In this document: positions 27,709 through 35,965 of the stretch, piece by piece
Layout: the number at the start of each line of letters is the position of its first letter
Numbering within the stretch: the first letter of the stretch is position 1
Assembly: GCF_000429185.2 (NCBI RefSeq)
Contig: NZ_AUBJ02000001.1
Location: forward strand, 682,001-746,000
Length of the DNA stretch: 64,000 nt
Source of the DNA: Actinoalloteichus caeruleus DSM 43889
GTDB lineage: Bacteria > Actinomycetota > Actinomycetes > Mycobacteriales > Pseudonocardiaceae
Direction: 5' to 3'
Made by a program: the position numbers and the translations under genes
Notes under the pieces: generated by a model
What the model was told of the DNA's origin: nothing
What the model saw: only the letters and a program-made list of their open reading frames with translations
The model's database searches: none

Positions 27709-28266
27709 ATGGGCAGGATCGTGGTGACGGAGTTCCTCACCCTGGACGGCAGGATGAGCGGCCCCGGCAATGACCAGAGCTGGGTGACCGAGACGTTCGA
27801 CGGCGACATGGACGAGGAGACACTCGCCCAACAACGCACCGTGGACCTGATCCTGCTCGGCAGGGTCACGTACCAGGAGCTGGCTGGCTACTGGCCGACC
27901 GTGCGCACCGACCACCCCGAGATCACCCGGCACATGAACGACACCCCGAAGGCCGTGGTGTCGACGACCCTCGACCGCGCGCCGTGGGGTGATCACGCTC
28001 CCGCTCGTGTCCTCACCGACCTGCGGCGGGAGACCGTCGCCGCCGTGAAGCGCGAGGTGGCGGGTGACATCGCGGTCATCGGCAGCGCCAGCGTCGTCGC
28101 GGAACTCGCCGCCCTGGACCTCGTCGACGAGTACAAACTCATGCTGCACCCCGTCGTCCTCGGTGCCGGCGCACCGCTGTTCGAGAACCTCGACCGACGG
28201 CGGTTCACGCACACGAGGACCCGCGCTCTCGCCAACGGGGTCGTGGTCCTGCACTACGCGGCCTGA
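27709..28266 (+). CDS. Dihydrofolate reductase / RibD C-terminal family protein
   Basis: 185 residues from ATG 27709 (GTG directly before it is an alternative). RibD-C/DHFR-like fold: RIVVTEFLTLDGRMSGPG at the N-terminus, DLILLGRVTYQELAGYWP, KAVVSTTLDRAPWGDHAPARVL, then the NADPH-binding GDIAVIGSASVVAELAALDLVDEYKLMLHPVVLGAGAPLF. These bacterial stand-alone proteins are NADPH reductases of unknown substrate, not true folate enzymes. It stands alone; the upstream 600 bases carry a likely operator. Convergent with the LysR-like gene; CCGGCCAC right after its stop (28267-28274) pairs with GTGGCCGG at 28336-28343. Confidence 0.88.
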   Translation: MGRIVVTEFLTLDGRMSGPGNDQSWVTETFDGDMDEETLAQQRTVDLILLGRVTYQELAGYWPTVRTDHPEITRHMNDTPKAVVSTTLDRAPWGDHAPARVLTDLRRETVAAVKREVAGDIAVIGSASVVAELAALDLVDEYKLMLHPVVLGAGAPLFENLDRRRFTHTRTRALANGVVVLHYAA

Positions 28267-28413
28267 CCGGCCACCCGCGACGCCGAACATCGAAGCCCGA
28301 GGGTTCCACGACCAGACGACGCCGGTGACGTCCCCGTGGCCGGGCCGGGCGATCGACGACGCCGAGGTGGCGGAGCGGGTCCCCGGCGGATCGCCGTTCG
28401 CGGGTGCCCGAGA

Positions 28414-29166
28414 TCAGCGACGGCGACCGCGACGGCCCGACGCGCGGGGTGCCCGGCGGGGACCTCCGCCCTTCCGGTTGCCGGCCGCCGGCGTCCGGCG
28501 TTCCCGACGATCGGTCGTGCCGCGTTCCCGCTTCGCCGGGGCCGGCTCCGCCTGGGGCACCCCCCGGCTGCTGTTGACGGTGCGCCCGCGCACGACCCCG
28601 ATGAACCGCTCCATCAGATCGGTGGTCTCGACGTCCAACCACACCAACGCCACCCCCGACTCGGGTGCGTCGGAGACCGGGCGCCAGGTCAGGTCCTTGC
28701 GGTGGTGGAGACGGGCGAGTGACTGGGGGACGACGAGGAGGCCGGCGCCGGCCGCCACGCGCTCGAATGCGCCCGCGGTGGTCGCCGGCCGCTCACCCGC
28801 GACCCGCCCCGGTGGGCGTTCCCACTCCAGCACGTCGTCCTGGGGGTGCAGCAGGACCTCGTCGGCCAGGTCCTCGCTCGACACCACCTCGGCGGCGGCC
28901 ACGAAGTGCTCCTTCGGCACGACCACCACCGAGGTCTCCGAGTACAGGGGGATCGCGTGCAGGCCGGTGCGGTCGATGGGCAACCGGGTGACGGCCGCGT
29001 CCGCCCTGCCGTCCCGCACCAGTCCCACGGCGTCCGGGACGTCGACGGGGAGCACGGCCAGGGTGACTTCGGGGAAGCGTTCCTCCCAGATCCGCGCCCA
29101 CTTGCCCGGGGTGACTCCCGGTACGTGCGCCAGTCTGAACGAGTGAGGTGCCTCCGGTCCTGCCAC
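28414..29166 (-). CDS. LysR-type substrate-binding domain protein without DNA-binding domain
   Basis: 250 residues from GTG 29164-29166. The body is a LysR inducer-binding domain (SFRLAHVPGVTPGKWARIWEERFPEVTLAVLPVD, ADAAVTRLPID, IPLYSETSVVVVPKEHF, GLLVVPQSLARL) but there is no N-terminal helix-turn-helix and no room for one before the divergent DUF5997 gene. The last 45 residues are very rich in Arg, Pro and Gly. Such HTH-less LysR relatives occur beside DUF5997 genes in actinobacteria, and the pair may work together as sensor and partner; this is inference from gene order. Confidence 0.85.
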   Translation of the reverse strand: MAGPEAPHSFRLAHVPGVTPGKWARIWEERFPEVTLAVLPVDVPDAVGLVRDGRADAAVTRLPIDRTGLHAIPLYSETSVVVVPKEHFVAAAEVVSSEDLADEVLLHPQDDVLEWERPPGRVAGERPATTAGAFERVAAGAGLLVVPQSLARLHHRKDLTWRPVSDAPESGVALVWLDVETTDLMERFIGVVRGRTVNSSRGVPQAEPAPAKRERGTTDRRERRTPAAGNRKGGGPRRAPRASGRRGRRR

Positions 29167-29224
29167 GGCGCCAGGTTACCGGGCGTGACCGCGCTCGCCC
29201 CAGGCGCTCGTTATCCTGGCGGGT

Positions 29225-29614
29225 ATGACGGCACGGAAGACCCCGCAGACGATGAAGCCCGCCACCGCGGCGAAGAAGCTGGGGGTCTACCTCGACGCGA
29301 CCCCAGCCGAGTTCCAGGAGGGGGTCGTCTCGCGGGACGAGCTGAACGCGCTCCAGGCCGATCCGCCGGACTGGCTGCGTGACCTGCGGCGCGACGGACC
29401 GCACCCCCGGCCCGTGGTGGCCGCCCGGCTCGGCGTCTCCATCAGCGGCCTCGCCAGGGCCGGGATCACCGACGCGCTCACCACGGCGGACATCAACCAG
29501 CTCCGGAGCGACAACCCCGACTGGCTCCAGCGGGAACGGGAGATCCGGGCGGAGACCCGGATGGAGGAGCAGCGCCTGCGGGAGCGGGACGCCGAGGACG
29601 GCTCCCGCCGCTGA
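29225..29614 (+). CDS. DUF5997 family protein
   Basis: 129 residues. The start MTARKTPQTMKPATAAKKLGVYL followed by DATPAEFQEGVVSRDELNALQADPPDWLRDLRR is the conserved opening of this actinobacterial family. VAARLGVSISGLARAGITDALTTADINQL resembles a short helix-turn-helix, which suggests DNA or protein binding. Divergent from the HTH-less LysR-like gene (58-base gap), so the two share a promoter region; together they might supply ligand sensing and DNA contact. The function of the family is not known. Confidence 0.85.
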   Translation: MTARKTPQTMKPATAAKKLGVYLDATPAEFQEGVVSRDELNALQADPPDWLRDLRRDGPHPRPVVAARLGVSISGLARAGITDALTTADINQLRSDNPDWLQREREIRAETRMEEQRLRERDAEDGSRR

Positions 29615-29645
29615 CCACCGGCCGGCACCGGCGCGAGCTGGGGCA

Positions 29646-30190
29646 TCACCGGCCGCGCGGCACCGTCGTCGTGCGCGTTCGTCGAGCGGGTAGGGGAGTT
29701 CGACCGCCAGCTCCGCCACCGTCACGTCCGCCGGAGTTCCGATCGAGAGCACGGGGTGCTGAATCTCGACAGCACCCCGTACGGGCTCCTGACCCGCGGC
29801 GTTACCCGGATGGGGCCCGACGCGAGGTCGGCGGTGCCCGACGACGGCTCGTCCGGCTCCGTCGTCGGGTAGGACGGGACCTCCTCGAGGAAGCCCCGGA
29901 GCCGGGGCCCCGGACGGCCTCACCTGACGGGCGAGCCGGTCCAGCAGGAACCGGCGGACCCGCGCGAGGTCGACCAGGCGGGTCGCCAGCCCCTCCGGGC
30001 CGAGCGTGAGCCGGAAGACGTTCGTCGTCGGGCCCAGCGGGGTCGCCGGGACCCCGTCCGTCGGCACGCCCGCCCCGGCGTTCCCGCTGACCACGTTCCA
30101 GTACCGGTCCACGACCACGGGCGGGTGAGGATCGTGGGCGCGCGGCAGCGTCGCGAGAGCGGCCCGGCGCGGGGCCAGCTCGCCGGTCAC
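29646..30190 (-). pseudogene. Decayed MmyB-type XRE regulator, C-terminal part
   Basis: The minus strand carries the MmyB-like ligand-binding domain found in actinomycete XRE regulators: ELAPRRAALATLPRAHDPH, VVVDRYWNVVSGNAGAGV, GPTTNVFRLTLGPEGLATR and VRRFLLDRLARQVR. It then moves to another frame (FLEEVPSYPTTEPDEPSSG, SPYGVLSRFST) and returns to the first (GTPADVTVAELAVELPYPLDER) before TGA at 29646-29648. Two frame changes and the absence of the N-terminal helix-turn-helix mark it as broken. About 230 bases on its 5' side up to the next gene hold no HTH coding pattern. Confidence 0.75.
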
Positions 30191-30420
30191 CGACGAGCCC
30201 ACCCCAGACACGCCGCCCCCGAGGAGGGGTGGCCGGGCGGGTGTGACCGACCCGCCCGCCGGTTCCGTCGGGCGTCCCGCCGTGCCCACCCGCCAGGCTC
30301 AGCTCGACTCCGGGGCGGCCGGCGGTAGCGGAGATCGCGTGGTCGGTGGTCGGTGGTCGAGCGAGCGTCGCGCGAGGTGGTGGCCCTCCGGCGCTCTGGG
30401 TGAGGCGCGCCCGGCCCGGA

Positions 30421-31059
30421 TCAGCTGGTGGGGCGGTCAGCCGGCGCCGTCACCTCGCCCACCACCAGGCGGAGCGCCGCCCGCGCGTGGCGTCGTGCCT
30501 CGGCGGGGGAGGGAGCGGCGGTCAGCCCGAGGAGTCGGCGTCGATGCGGTTCGCCCAGCAGCAGGCCGAACAGCGCCTCGGCGCGACCGTCCGCCGCGGC
30601 GTCCGGTGGTGTGCCCTCGGCGTCGAGCAGTGCTGAGAGGAGTTCGATGTAGCCGAGGGGGCCGCTGGCGTAGAAGCGCTCGGCCAGACGCGGGAACTGG
30701 GGGGCCTCGGCGATCATGAGGCGGTGCAGTCCGACCGCCTCGTCGGAGTGCAGCACGAGGACGAGGCGGGTGGCCACGTCGGTCAGCGACTCGTCCTCCG
30801 CCGTGAGCTGGGCGAGCGCGCTCACGCGGAACCGTTCCACCGCGGCGGTGAACACCTCGGCCTTGTCGCCGAAGTAGGTGTAGATGGTGCGCTTCGTCAC
30901 GCGGGCGGCCGCCGCGAGTTCGTCGATCGAGGTCTGGCCGAACCCCTTGGCCACGAAGAGGCTCACCGCCGCGTCGAGGACCTGGTCTCGCCGGCGCTCG
31001 CGTTCCTCCTGGGTGGGGCGGCCACGCTTGGGCCGTCCCGTCGCCTCCACGTGCGTCAT
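30421..31059 (-). CDS. TetR-family transcriptional regulator
   Basis: 212 residues from ATG 31057-31059; the longer frame would run through the operator. HTH: RRDQVLDAAVSLFVAKGFGQTSIDELAAAARVTKRTIYTYFGDKAEVFTAAVERF, an AcrR-like N-terminus with a basic RPKRGRPTQEERERR arm. The C-terminal helical domain contains EAPQFPRLAERFYASGP, seen in the TetR_C group with that helix. Divergent from the pyruvate-dehydrogenase-type operon with a 24-bp near-perfect palindrome overlapping a TATAAT box in the 137-base gap, so it very probably represses that operon and itself. Confidence 0.92.
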   Translation of the reverse strand: MTHVEATGRPKRGRPTQEERERRRDQVLDAAVSLFVAKGFGQTSIDELAAAARVTKRTIYTYFGDKAEVFTAAVERFRVSALAQLTAEDESLTDVATRLVLVLHSDEAVGLHRLMIAEAPQFPRLAERFYASGPLGYIELLSALLDAEGTPPDAAADGRAEALFGLLLGEPHRRRLLGLTAAPSPAEARRHARAALRLVVGEVTAPADRPTS

Positions 31060-31110
31060 CGCATGCCCTTCGTCATCACCGTGCCGGGGTCGGCGGCCTG
31101 CCCCACATCC

Positions 31111-31136
31111 TATAATGATACTAAATAGTGTCATTA
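31111..31136 (+). promoter_or_regulatory. TATAAT promoter element overlapped by 24-bp TetR operator
   Basis: TATAAT (31111-31116) is a consensus -10 box on the plus strand, about 80 bases before the E1-alpha ATG. From 31113 to 31136 runs a palindrome with arms TAATGA and TCATTA and inner ACTA/TAGT; only one base pair fails. Binding here would block RNA polymerase. No good -35 is seen at the usual spacing. Very AT-rich against the background, as expected for a TetR site. Confidence 0.8.
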
Positions 31137-31196
31137 TCTGCGGGTTCCGCCACACCCGGCGCGGAGCCCGCCAGGGCACGAAGCGAGGAGTACACG

Positions 31197-32300
31197 ATGG
31201 CCAAGCGCAGGCCCACCGTGCGCGAACCGCGAGGGCAGCACGGCCCGGCGGGGGAGGACGCCGCCACCGACGGCGGCCAGCGGCGGGAGTTCTACCGGCG
31301 GATGGTGTTCATCCGCCGGTTCGAGGAGCGCGCGGCACGCGCGTACACCCAGGCCGAGATCGGCGGCTACTGCCACCTGAACCTCGGAGAGGAGGCGACC
31401 GTCGTGGGCCTGATGTCGGCCCTGGAACAGACGGACTACCTCTTCACCAACTACCGCGAGCACGGCTACGCCCTCGCTCGGGGCGTCGCGGCAGGGCGGG
31501 TGATGGCGGAGCTCTACGGCCGCCGCGACGGTGTCTCGAAGGGATGGGGCGGTTCGATGCACCTCTTCGACGGGAACGCCCGGCTGCTCGGGGGATACGG
31601 CATCGTCGGTGGACAGCTCCCCCTGGCCACCGGAGCGGCCCTCGCCATCGACTACCGGGGCGGCGACGAGGCCGTCGCCTGCGTCATGGGCGACGGAACG
31701 ACCAACATCGGCGCGTTCCACGAATCCCTCAACATCGCGGCCCTGTGGAACCTGCCCGTCGTCTACGTCGTCGTGAACAACGGCCTCGGCATGGGCACCA
31801 CGGTGGAGAAGGCCTCCGGCGAACCGGAACTCCACCGCAAGGCCGCCTCCTACCGGATGTCCTCGGCCCGCGTGGACGGCAACGACCCGGTCGCGGTGCG
31901 CGAGGCGATGCTCAGCGCCCTCGCGAGCGCCCGGTCCGGGCGGCCCTTCCTCCTGGAGGCGGTCAGCTCACGCCTGAAGGGGCACTCGGTCGTCGACCCC
32001 GCCAAGTACCGCACCCGTGAGGAGGTGGAGGCGCTCAGGACCAGCGATCCCGTCGCCGCCCTCGCGTTCCGACTGCGGGACGAGGGCGAATTGACCGACG
32101 AGGCGATCGCCGAGATCGACGCCGAGGCCACCAGCGCGGTCGCGGCCGCGGTCGCCTTCGCCGAGGCCAGTCCGGCGCCATCCGTGGACACGCTGTTCGA
32201 CTACACCTACGCGACGCCGGTTCCCAACGACTCCCGGCGGCTACCGGGACAACCCCTGTTCGAACCAGCGCCCCTCCCGAGGATCGGAGCTGACCGGTGA
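31197..32300 (+). CDS. pdhA: Pyruvate dehydrogenase-type E1 component, alpha subunit
   Basis: 367 residues from ATG 31197 (GAGGAG upstream). Thiamine-diphosphate E1 alpha: RRMVFIRRFEERAARAYTQAEIGGYCHLNLGEEATVVGL, KGWGGSMHLFDGNARLLGGYGIVGGQLPLATGAALA, the TPP motif GDGTTNIGAFHESLNIAALWNLPVVYVVVNN (GDG-N26ish-NN), and a phosphorylation-loop-like region SSRLKGHSVVDPAKYRT. With E1 beta and E2 downstream it forms a 2-oxoacid dehydrogenase complex; the sequence is closer to pyruvate/acetoin dehydrogenases than to branched-chain enzymes. E3 (lipoamide dehydrogenase) is not encoded here and would come from elsewhere. Under a TetR-controlled promoter, so probably inducible rather than the housekeeping complex. 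Confidence 0.9.
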   Translation: MAKRRPTVREPRGQHGPAGEDAATDGGQRREFYRRMVFIRRFEERAARAYTQAEIGGYCHLNLGEEATVVGLMSALEQTDYLFTNYREHGYALARGVAAGRVMAELYGRRDGVSKGWGGSMHLFDGNARLLGGYGIVGGQLPLATGAALAIDYRGGDEAVACVMGDGTTNIGAFHESLNIAALWNLPVVYVVVNNGLGMGTTVEKASGEPELHRKAASYRMSSARVDGNDPVAVREAMLSALASARSGRPFLLEAVSSRLKGHSVVDPAKYRTREEVEALRTSDPVAALAFRLRDEGELTDEAIAEIDAEATSAVAAAVAFAEASPAPSVDTLFDYTYATPVPNDSRRLPGQPLFEPAPLPRIGADR

Positions 32301-33307
32301 GCATCATGACCTACCGCCAGGCGCTCCGCGACACCCTCCGCACCGAGATGCGCAGGGATCCGGACGTGCTGCTCCTCGGCGAGGAGATCGGTGTGTTCGA
32401 GGGCTCCTACAAGATCACGGCCGGGCTGCTCGCCGAGTTCGGCGAGAAGCGCGTGCGCGACACCCCCATCGCCGAGGAGGGGTTCACCGGGGCGGCCATC
32501 GGCGCCGCCATGCTCGGCCTCCGACCGGTCGTGGAGATCATGACGATCAACTTCTCGCTGCTCGCCCTCGACCAGATCGTGAACCACGCCGCCAAGATCT
32601 ACGGCATGTTCGGCGGCCAGGCCCGGGTCCCGCTGGTCATCCGCACCCCGGGAGGTGGCGGCCAGCAACTCGGCGCCACCCACTCGCAGAACATCGAGCT
32701 GTACTACGCGTTCGTGCCGGGGATGAAGGTCGTCGCGCCCTCCAACCCCGCCGATGCCAAGTCCCTGCTGCTGGCGGCGATCCGCGACGACGACCCCGTC
32801 CTGTTCCTCGAGAACCTCGCCCTGTACAACGCGAAGGGCGAGGTGCCGGACGACGACACCCCCGGTGAGATCGGCCGAGCCGCCGTCACCCGCCCGGGCC
32901 GGGACATCACCGTCGTCGCCTACTCCCGGATGGCCGCCGTCGCCCTCACCGTCGCCGAGCGGATGGCCCAGACCGACGGCATCGACATCGAGGTCGTCGA
33001 CCTGCGGAGCCTGCGCCCACTCGACCGGGAGACCGTGGTCGACTCCGTCCGCAGGACGCACTGCGCCGTCGTCCTCGAGGACGATTGGCTCACCTACGGC
33101 ATCGGAGCGGAGATCGCGGCCACCATCTCCGACGGCGCCTTCGACTGGCTCGACGCTCCCGTCCGCCGGGTCGCCATGGCCGAAGTCCCGCTCCCCTACG
33201 CCAAGACCCTGGAAACGGCGGCCCTTCCCTCCGCCGACGACGTCACCACCGCCATCCGCCAGACGCTCGCCTCCGTCGGCCGTCGCGCGGGGAAGGACAT
33301 CCCGTGA
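32297..33307 (+). CDS. pdhB: Pyruvate dehydrogenase-type E1 component, beta subunit
   Basis: 336 residues from GTG 32297 (GTGA overlap). E1 beta landmarks: TYRQALRDTLRTEMRRDPDVLLLGEEIGVFEGSYKITAGL with the conserved Glu that activates TPP, RDTPIAEEGFTGAAIGAAMLGLRPVVEI, and GGGGQQLGATHSQNIE with the catalytic His. The C-terminal transketolase domain follows (DIEVVDLRSLRPLDRETVVDSVRRTHCAVVLED). It pairs with E1 alpha; coupled translation with both neighbours suggests equal amounts. Confidence 0.93.
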   Translation: MSIMTYRQALRDTLRTEMRRDPDVLLLGEEIGVFEGSYKITAGLLAEFGEKRVRDTPIAEEGFTGAAIGAAMLGLRPVVEIMTINFSLLALDQIVNHAAKIYGMFGGQARVPLVIRTPGGGGQQLGATHSQNIELYYAFVPGMKVVAPSNPADAKSLLLAAIRDDDPVLFLENLALYNAKGEVPDDDTPGEIGRAAVTRPGRDITVVAYSRMAAVALTVAERMAQTDGIDIEVVDLRSLRPLDRETVVDSVRRTHCAVVLEDDWLTYGIGAEIAATISDGAFDWLDAPVRRVAMAEVPLPYAKTLETAALPSADDVTTAIRQTLASVGRRAGKDIP

Positions 33308-34596
33308 TCGACATCCTCATGCCCCGCCTCTCCGACACGATGGAGGAAGGCGTCATCGTCGCCTGGCGCAAGAAGCCCGGCGAGGCGGTGGAGATCGGCG
33401 ACGTCCTCGTCGAGATCGAGACCGACAAGGCCACCATGGAACACGAGGCCTACGAGGCGGGAACCCTCCACGAGATCCTCCTCCCGGAAGGCGAGACGGT
33501 GCGCATCGGCACCGTGATCGCCCGGATCGACGACGGCCGGGAACCCCTGGCGGGGACTCCTCCGCGGGACGGCACCAGCCAAGGGAAGCCCCCGGCACCC
33601 GCCACGAGCGAGCCGCCCATCCCCGAGAGCGGTTCCGCCCCCGCCACGGACCCGGCCCCCACCGAGGGCGGGGCGGCCACCTCCCCACCCGCGCGACGCC
33701 CGCTCGCCACGCCGCTCGTCCGGCGACTCGCCCGCGACAACGCCATCGACCTCAACGAGATCATCGGCAGCGGGCCGGGGGGTCGGATCATCCGAGCCGA
33801 CCTCGACAGGGCGCTGGCCCGAAGCCCCGGGGCGACCGGGCACTCGGTTCCCGCCGCTAGCGGCGGTGCCACCACACCGAACGGCGGCGTTCCCACCGGA
33901 GCGACCTCGGTCCCCTTCGACACCACTCGGCAGGTCATCAGCAGGAGACTCACCGAGAGCAGCAGCTCGGTCCCGCACTTCTCCGTCACCGCCGTCGCCG
34001 ACGTCGAGGAACTCCTCGCCCTGCGGGCGCGGATCAACGCCGAGCTCGACGACGCCGGCCAGGGGAAGGTCAGCCTCAACGACCTCATCGTCCGGGCCAG
34101 CGCCGTCGCCCTCCGGGAACACCCCGGGGTCAACGCCTCCTACTCCGAGGAGGGCCGAGGGGCCACCCTGCTGCACGAGCACGTCAACATCGGGATCGCG
34201 GTCGCCTCCGACCACGGCCTCGTGGTCCCGGTCATCGCCGACGCCGACCGCATGGCGGTCTCCCGCATCGCCGCCGAGTCCCGGCGGTTGGTGGGGCTGG
34301 CGAAGGACCGCAAGCTGAGCGGCGCGGACATGACCGGCGGCACGTTCACGATCAGCAACCTCGGCATGTACCAGGTGGAGAGCTTCACCGCCATCATCAA
34401 CCCACCGGAGGGCGCGATCCTCGCCGTCGGAGCGGCCCTCCCCGAACCGGCGGCGGTCGAGGGCGCCGTCGCGGTGCGCCACCGCATCCGCTGCACGCTC
34501 TCGGCGGACCACCGCATCATCGACGGCGCTCTCGCCGCGCGGTTCCTGTCCACACTCACCAGCCTGCTCGAACACCCGCTGCGGATCATCGCCTGA
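33304..34596 (+). CDS. pdhC: 2-oxoacid dehydrogenase E2, dihydrolipoamide acyltransferase
   Basis: 430 residues from GTG 33304 (GTGA overlap). One lipoyl domain (1-78) with the lipoyl lysine Lys42 in ETDKATM, then a Pro/Ala/Thr-rich linker, the E3/E1-binding domain (ATPLVRRLARDNAIDLNEIIGSGPGGRIIRADLDRA, about 138-175), a second linker and the acyltransferase domain. The catalytic motif is ADHRIIDGALAARFL. SNLGMYQVESFTAIINPPEGAILAVG is the usual trimer region. A single lipoyl domain is fewer than in some actinobacterial PDH. Transcription probably ends at the hairpin eight bases after the stop. Confidence 0.94.
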   Translation: MIDILMPRLSDTMEEGVIVAWRKKPGEAVEIGDVLVEIETDKATMEHEAYEAGTLHEILLPEGETVRIGTVIARIDDGREPLAGTPPRDGTSQGKPPAPATSEPPIPESGSAPATDPAPTEGGAATSPPARRPLATPLVRRLARDNAIDLNEIIGSGPGGRIIRADLDRALARSPGATGHSVPAASGGATTPNGGVPTGATSVPFDTTRQVISRRLTESSSSVPHFSVTAVADVEELLALRARINAELDDAGQGKVSLNDLIVRASAVALREHPGVNASYSEEGRGATLLHEHVNIGIAVASDHGLVVPVIADADRMAVSRIAAESRRLVGLAKDRKLSGADMTGGTFTISNLGMYQVESFTAIINPPEGAILAVGAALPEPAAVEGAVAVRHRIRCTLSADHRIIDGALAARFLSTLTSLLEHPLRIIA

Positions 34597-34602
34597 GCCG
34601 AC

Positions 34603-34657
34603 GCGGGGTGGGACCGCTCCTCCGGGCCGCGTCCCCCGGGATCGTGTCCCACCCCGC
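34603..34657 (+). terminator. Terminator hairpin after the pdh operon
   Basis: GCGGGGTGGGAC (34603-34614) pairs perfectly with GTCCCACCCCGC (34646-34657), a 12-bp stem starting seven bases after the E2 stop; the 31-base loop contains a further CCGGG/CCCGG pairing. There is no T run, as usual in actinomycetes. Confidence 0.75.
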
Positions 34658-35155
34658 CACGTACCCGACCAGCGCGGGGCGTTCCCACCGCACCCGCCCC
34701 AGCGAGGAACACCGCGCCAGCCTCGGCGAGGAACCACCACGCCAGCGCACGGACCTCACCAGTGGGAAGTCGCGCGGAACCCCTGTTCGTCGTCCCTCGG
34801 TGCGCGGAGCGGTCAGCGCCGGCGGTGTGGCCGACCTGCCGCCGTCGGAGCCGTCGCGCGGCCGGTCCCACCACCGGCGTCAGCCCGCGTCCGACGCTTA
34901 CCCCCTGCCGCCCGGTGCCGCCACGTCGTCCAACCGAGGGAATCGAACTCGCCGCTGACCGGCGTCCTCTCGTCGCGCACCCCCGGGACGGCTGGCGCTA
35001 TCGGGCCGGGAGCCCCACCCCCGGCACCCCGCCCCAGGCGCGCGGGACACGGTTCCGCCCTGCCGGGTGGCCGACGATGCGGCAGATTCTCGACAGGGGC
35101 CCCGGGCCGCTCCGGCTGGGACACCCGACCTCGGCGGTGCGGGAGGGGGACGAGC
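34658..35155. other. Intergenic region before molybdoenzyme operon
   Basis: About 500 bases with no supported gene. It should contain the promoter of the two-gene molybdoenzyme operon. I see no clear -10/-35 pair or palindrome; GGGAGGGGG before ATG 35156 is a likely ribosome site. Confidence 0.45.
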
Positions 35156-35965
35156 ATGGACCTGAACACGGTGACCGAGGTGCGCGACGCCCGGCAGCGG
35201 GGAGAATGGCGGCCCGGCGACGCGTGGCTGGCGGGTGGCACGTACCTGTTCTCCGAGCCCCAACCACACCTGCGCCGGCTCGTGGACCTCGCCCGCATGG
35301 ACTGGCCGCCCGTGGCGATCCTGGCCGACGGCTCGTGGGAAATCGCGGCGACCTGCACGATCGCCGAGCTGTCCGCCTTCGCGGCGACCACGGGACCCGC
35401 GACCTCCGGGCTGGTCGAGCGGTGCTGCCGGGCGTTCCTGGCGTCGGTCAAGATCTGGAACACCGCCACGGTGGGCGGGAACCTGTGCCTGGCGCTGCCC
35501 GCCGGACCGATGATCTCACTCACCGCCGCCCTCGGCGCGGTCTGCCGGCTCATCGCCACCGACGGCACCCGCCGCGCGCTCCCCGTCACCGACCTCATCA
35601 CCGGGCCGGCCCGCACCGCCCTCACCGAGGGCGAGCTGCTGCGTTCGGTCACCATCCCAGCCCGGGCGTTGTCGGCCCGAACCGCGTTCCGGCGGGCGTC
35701 CCAGCACCAGCACGGCCGGTCCTCGGCCCTGCTGGTCGGAACCCTGGACGGGAGGCGGTTCTCGCTCACGGTCACCGCGTCGACCCCCCGCCCTGTGGTG
35801 CTCGAGTTCGCCGCTCCGCCCACGGCGGAGGCGCTGAGCACCGCGATCGACGGCGCCGTGGGCGGAAACTGGCTCGACGACGTGCACGGGATACCCGCCT
35901 GGCGGCGGCACCTCACCCTGCGACTCGCGGACGAGGTGCTGGCCGAACTGGGGGCAGCGCCGTGA
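35156..35965 (+). CDS. FAD-binding medium subunit of xanthine dehydrogenase/CO dehydrogenase family
   Basis: 269 residues. CoxM/XdhB-type FAD domain: DAWLAGGTYLF with LVDLARMDW at the N-terminus (usually AGGTDLxxxxK and LIDLxxI), then IAATCTIAEL, KIWNTATVGGNLCLALPAGPM (the ASxxTxGGNLxxASPxAD flavin motif in variant form) and GPARTALTEGELLRSVTIPA. Slightly short (usual 280-300). The Asp of GGTD is Tyr here. It transfers electrons from the Fe-S clusters of the fused partner encoded next to FAD and on to NAD or oxygen. GTGA overlap with that gene. Confidence 0.87.
   Translation: MDLNTVTEVRDARQRGEWRPGDAWLAGGTYLFSEPQPHLRRLVDLARMDWPPVAILADGSWEIAATCTIAELSAFAATTGPATSGLVERCCRAFLASVKIWNTATVGGNLCLALPAGPMISLTAALGAVCRLIATDGTRRALPVTDLITGPARTALTEGELLRSVTIPARALSARTAFRRASQHQHGRSSALLVGTLDGRRFSLTVTASTPRPVVLEFAAPPTAEALSTAIDGAVGGNWLDDVHGIPAWRRHLTLRLADEVLAELGAAP

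Noticed and set aside
30340-30362. Short GGTCGGT direct repeats before the TetR gene stop
   Set aside because: Fewer than three units and no other signal; likely chance in GC-rich DNA.
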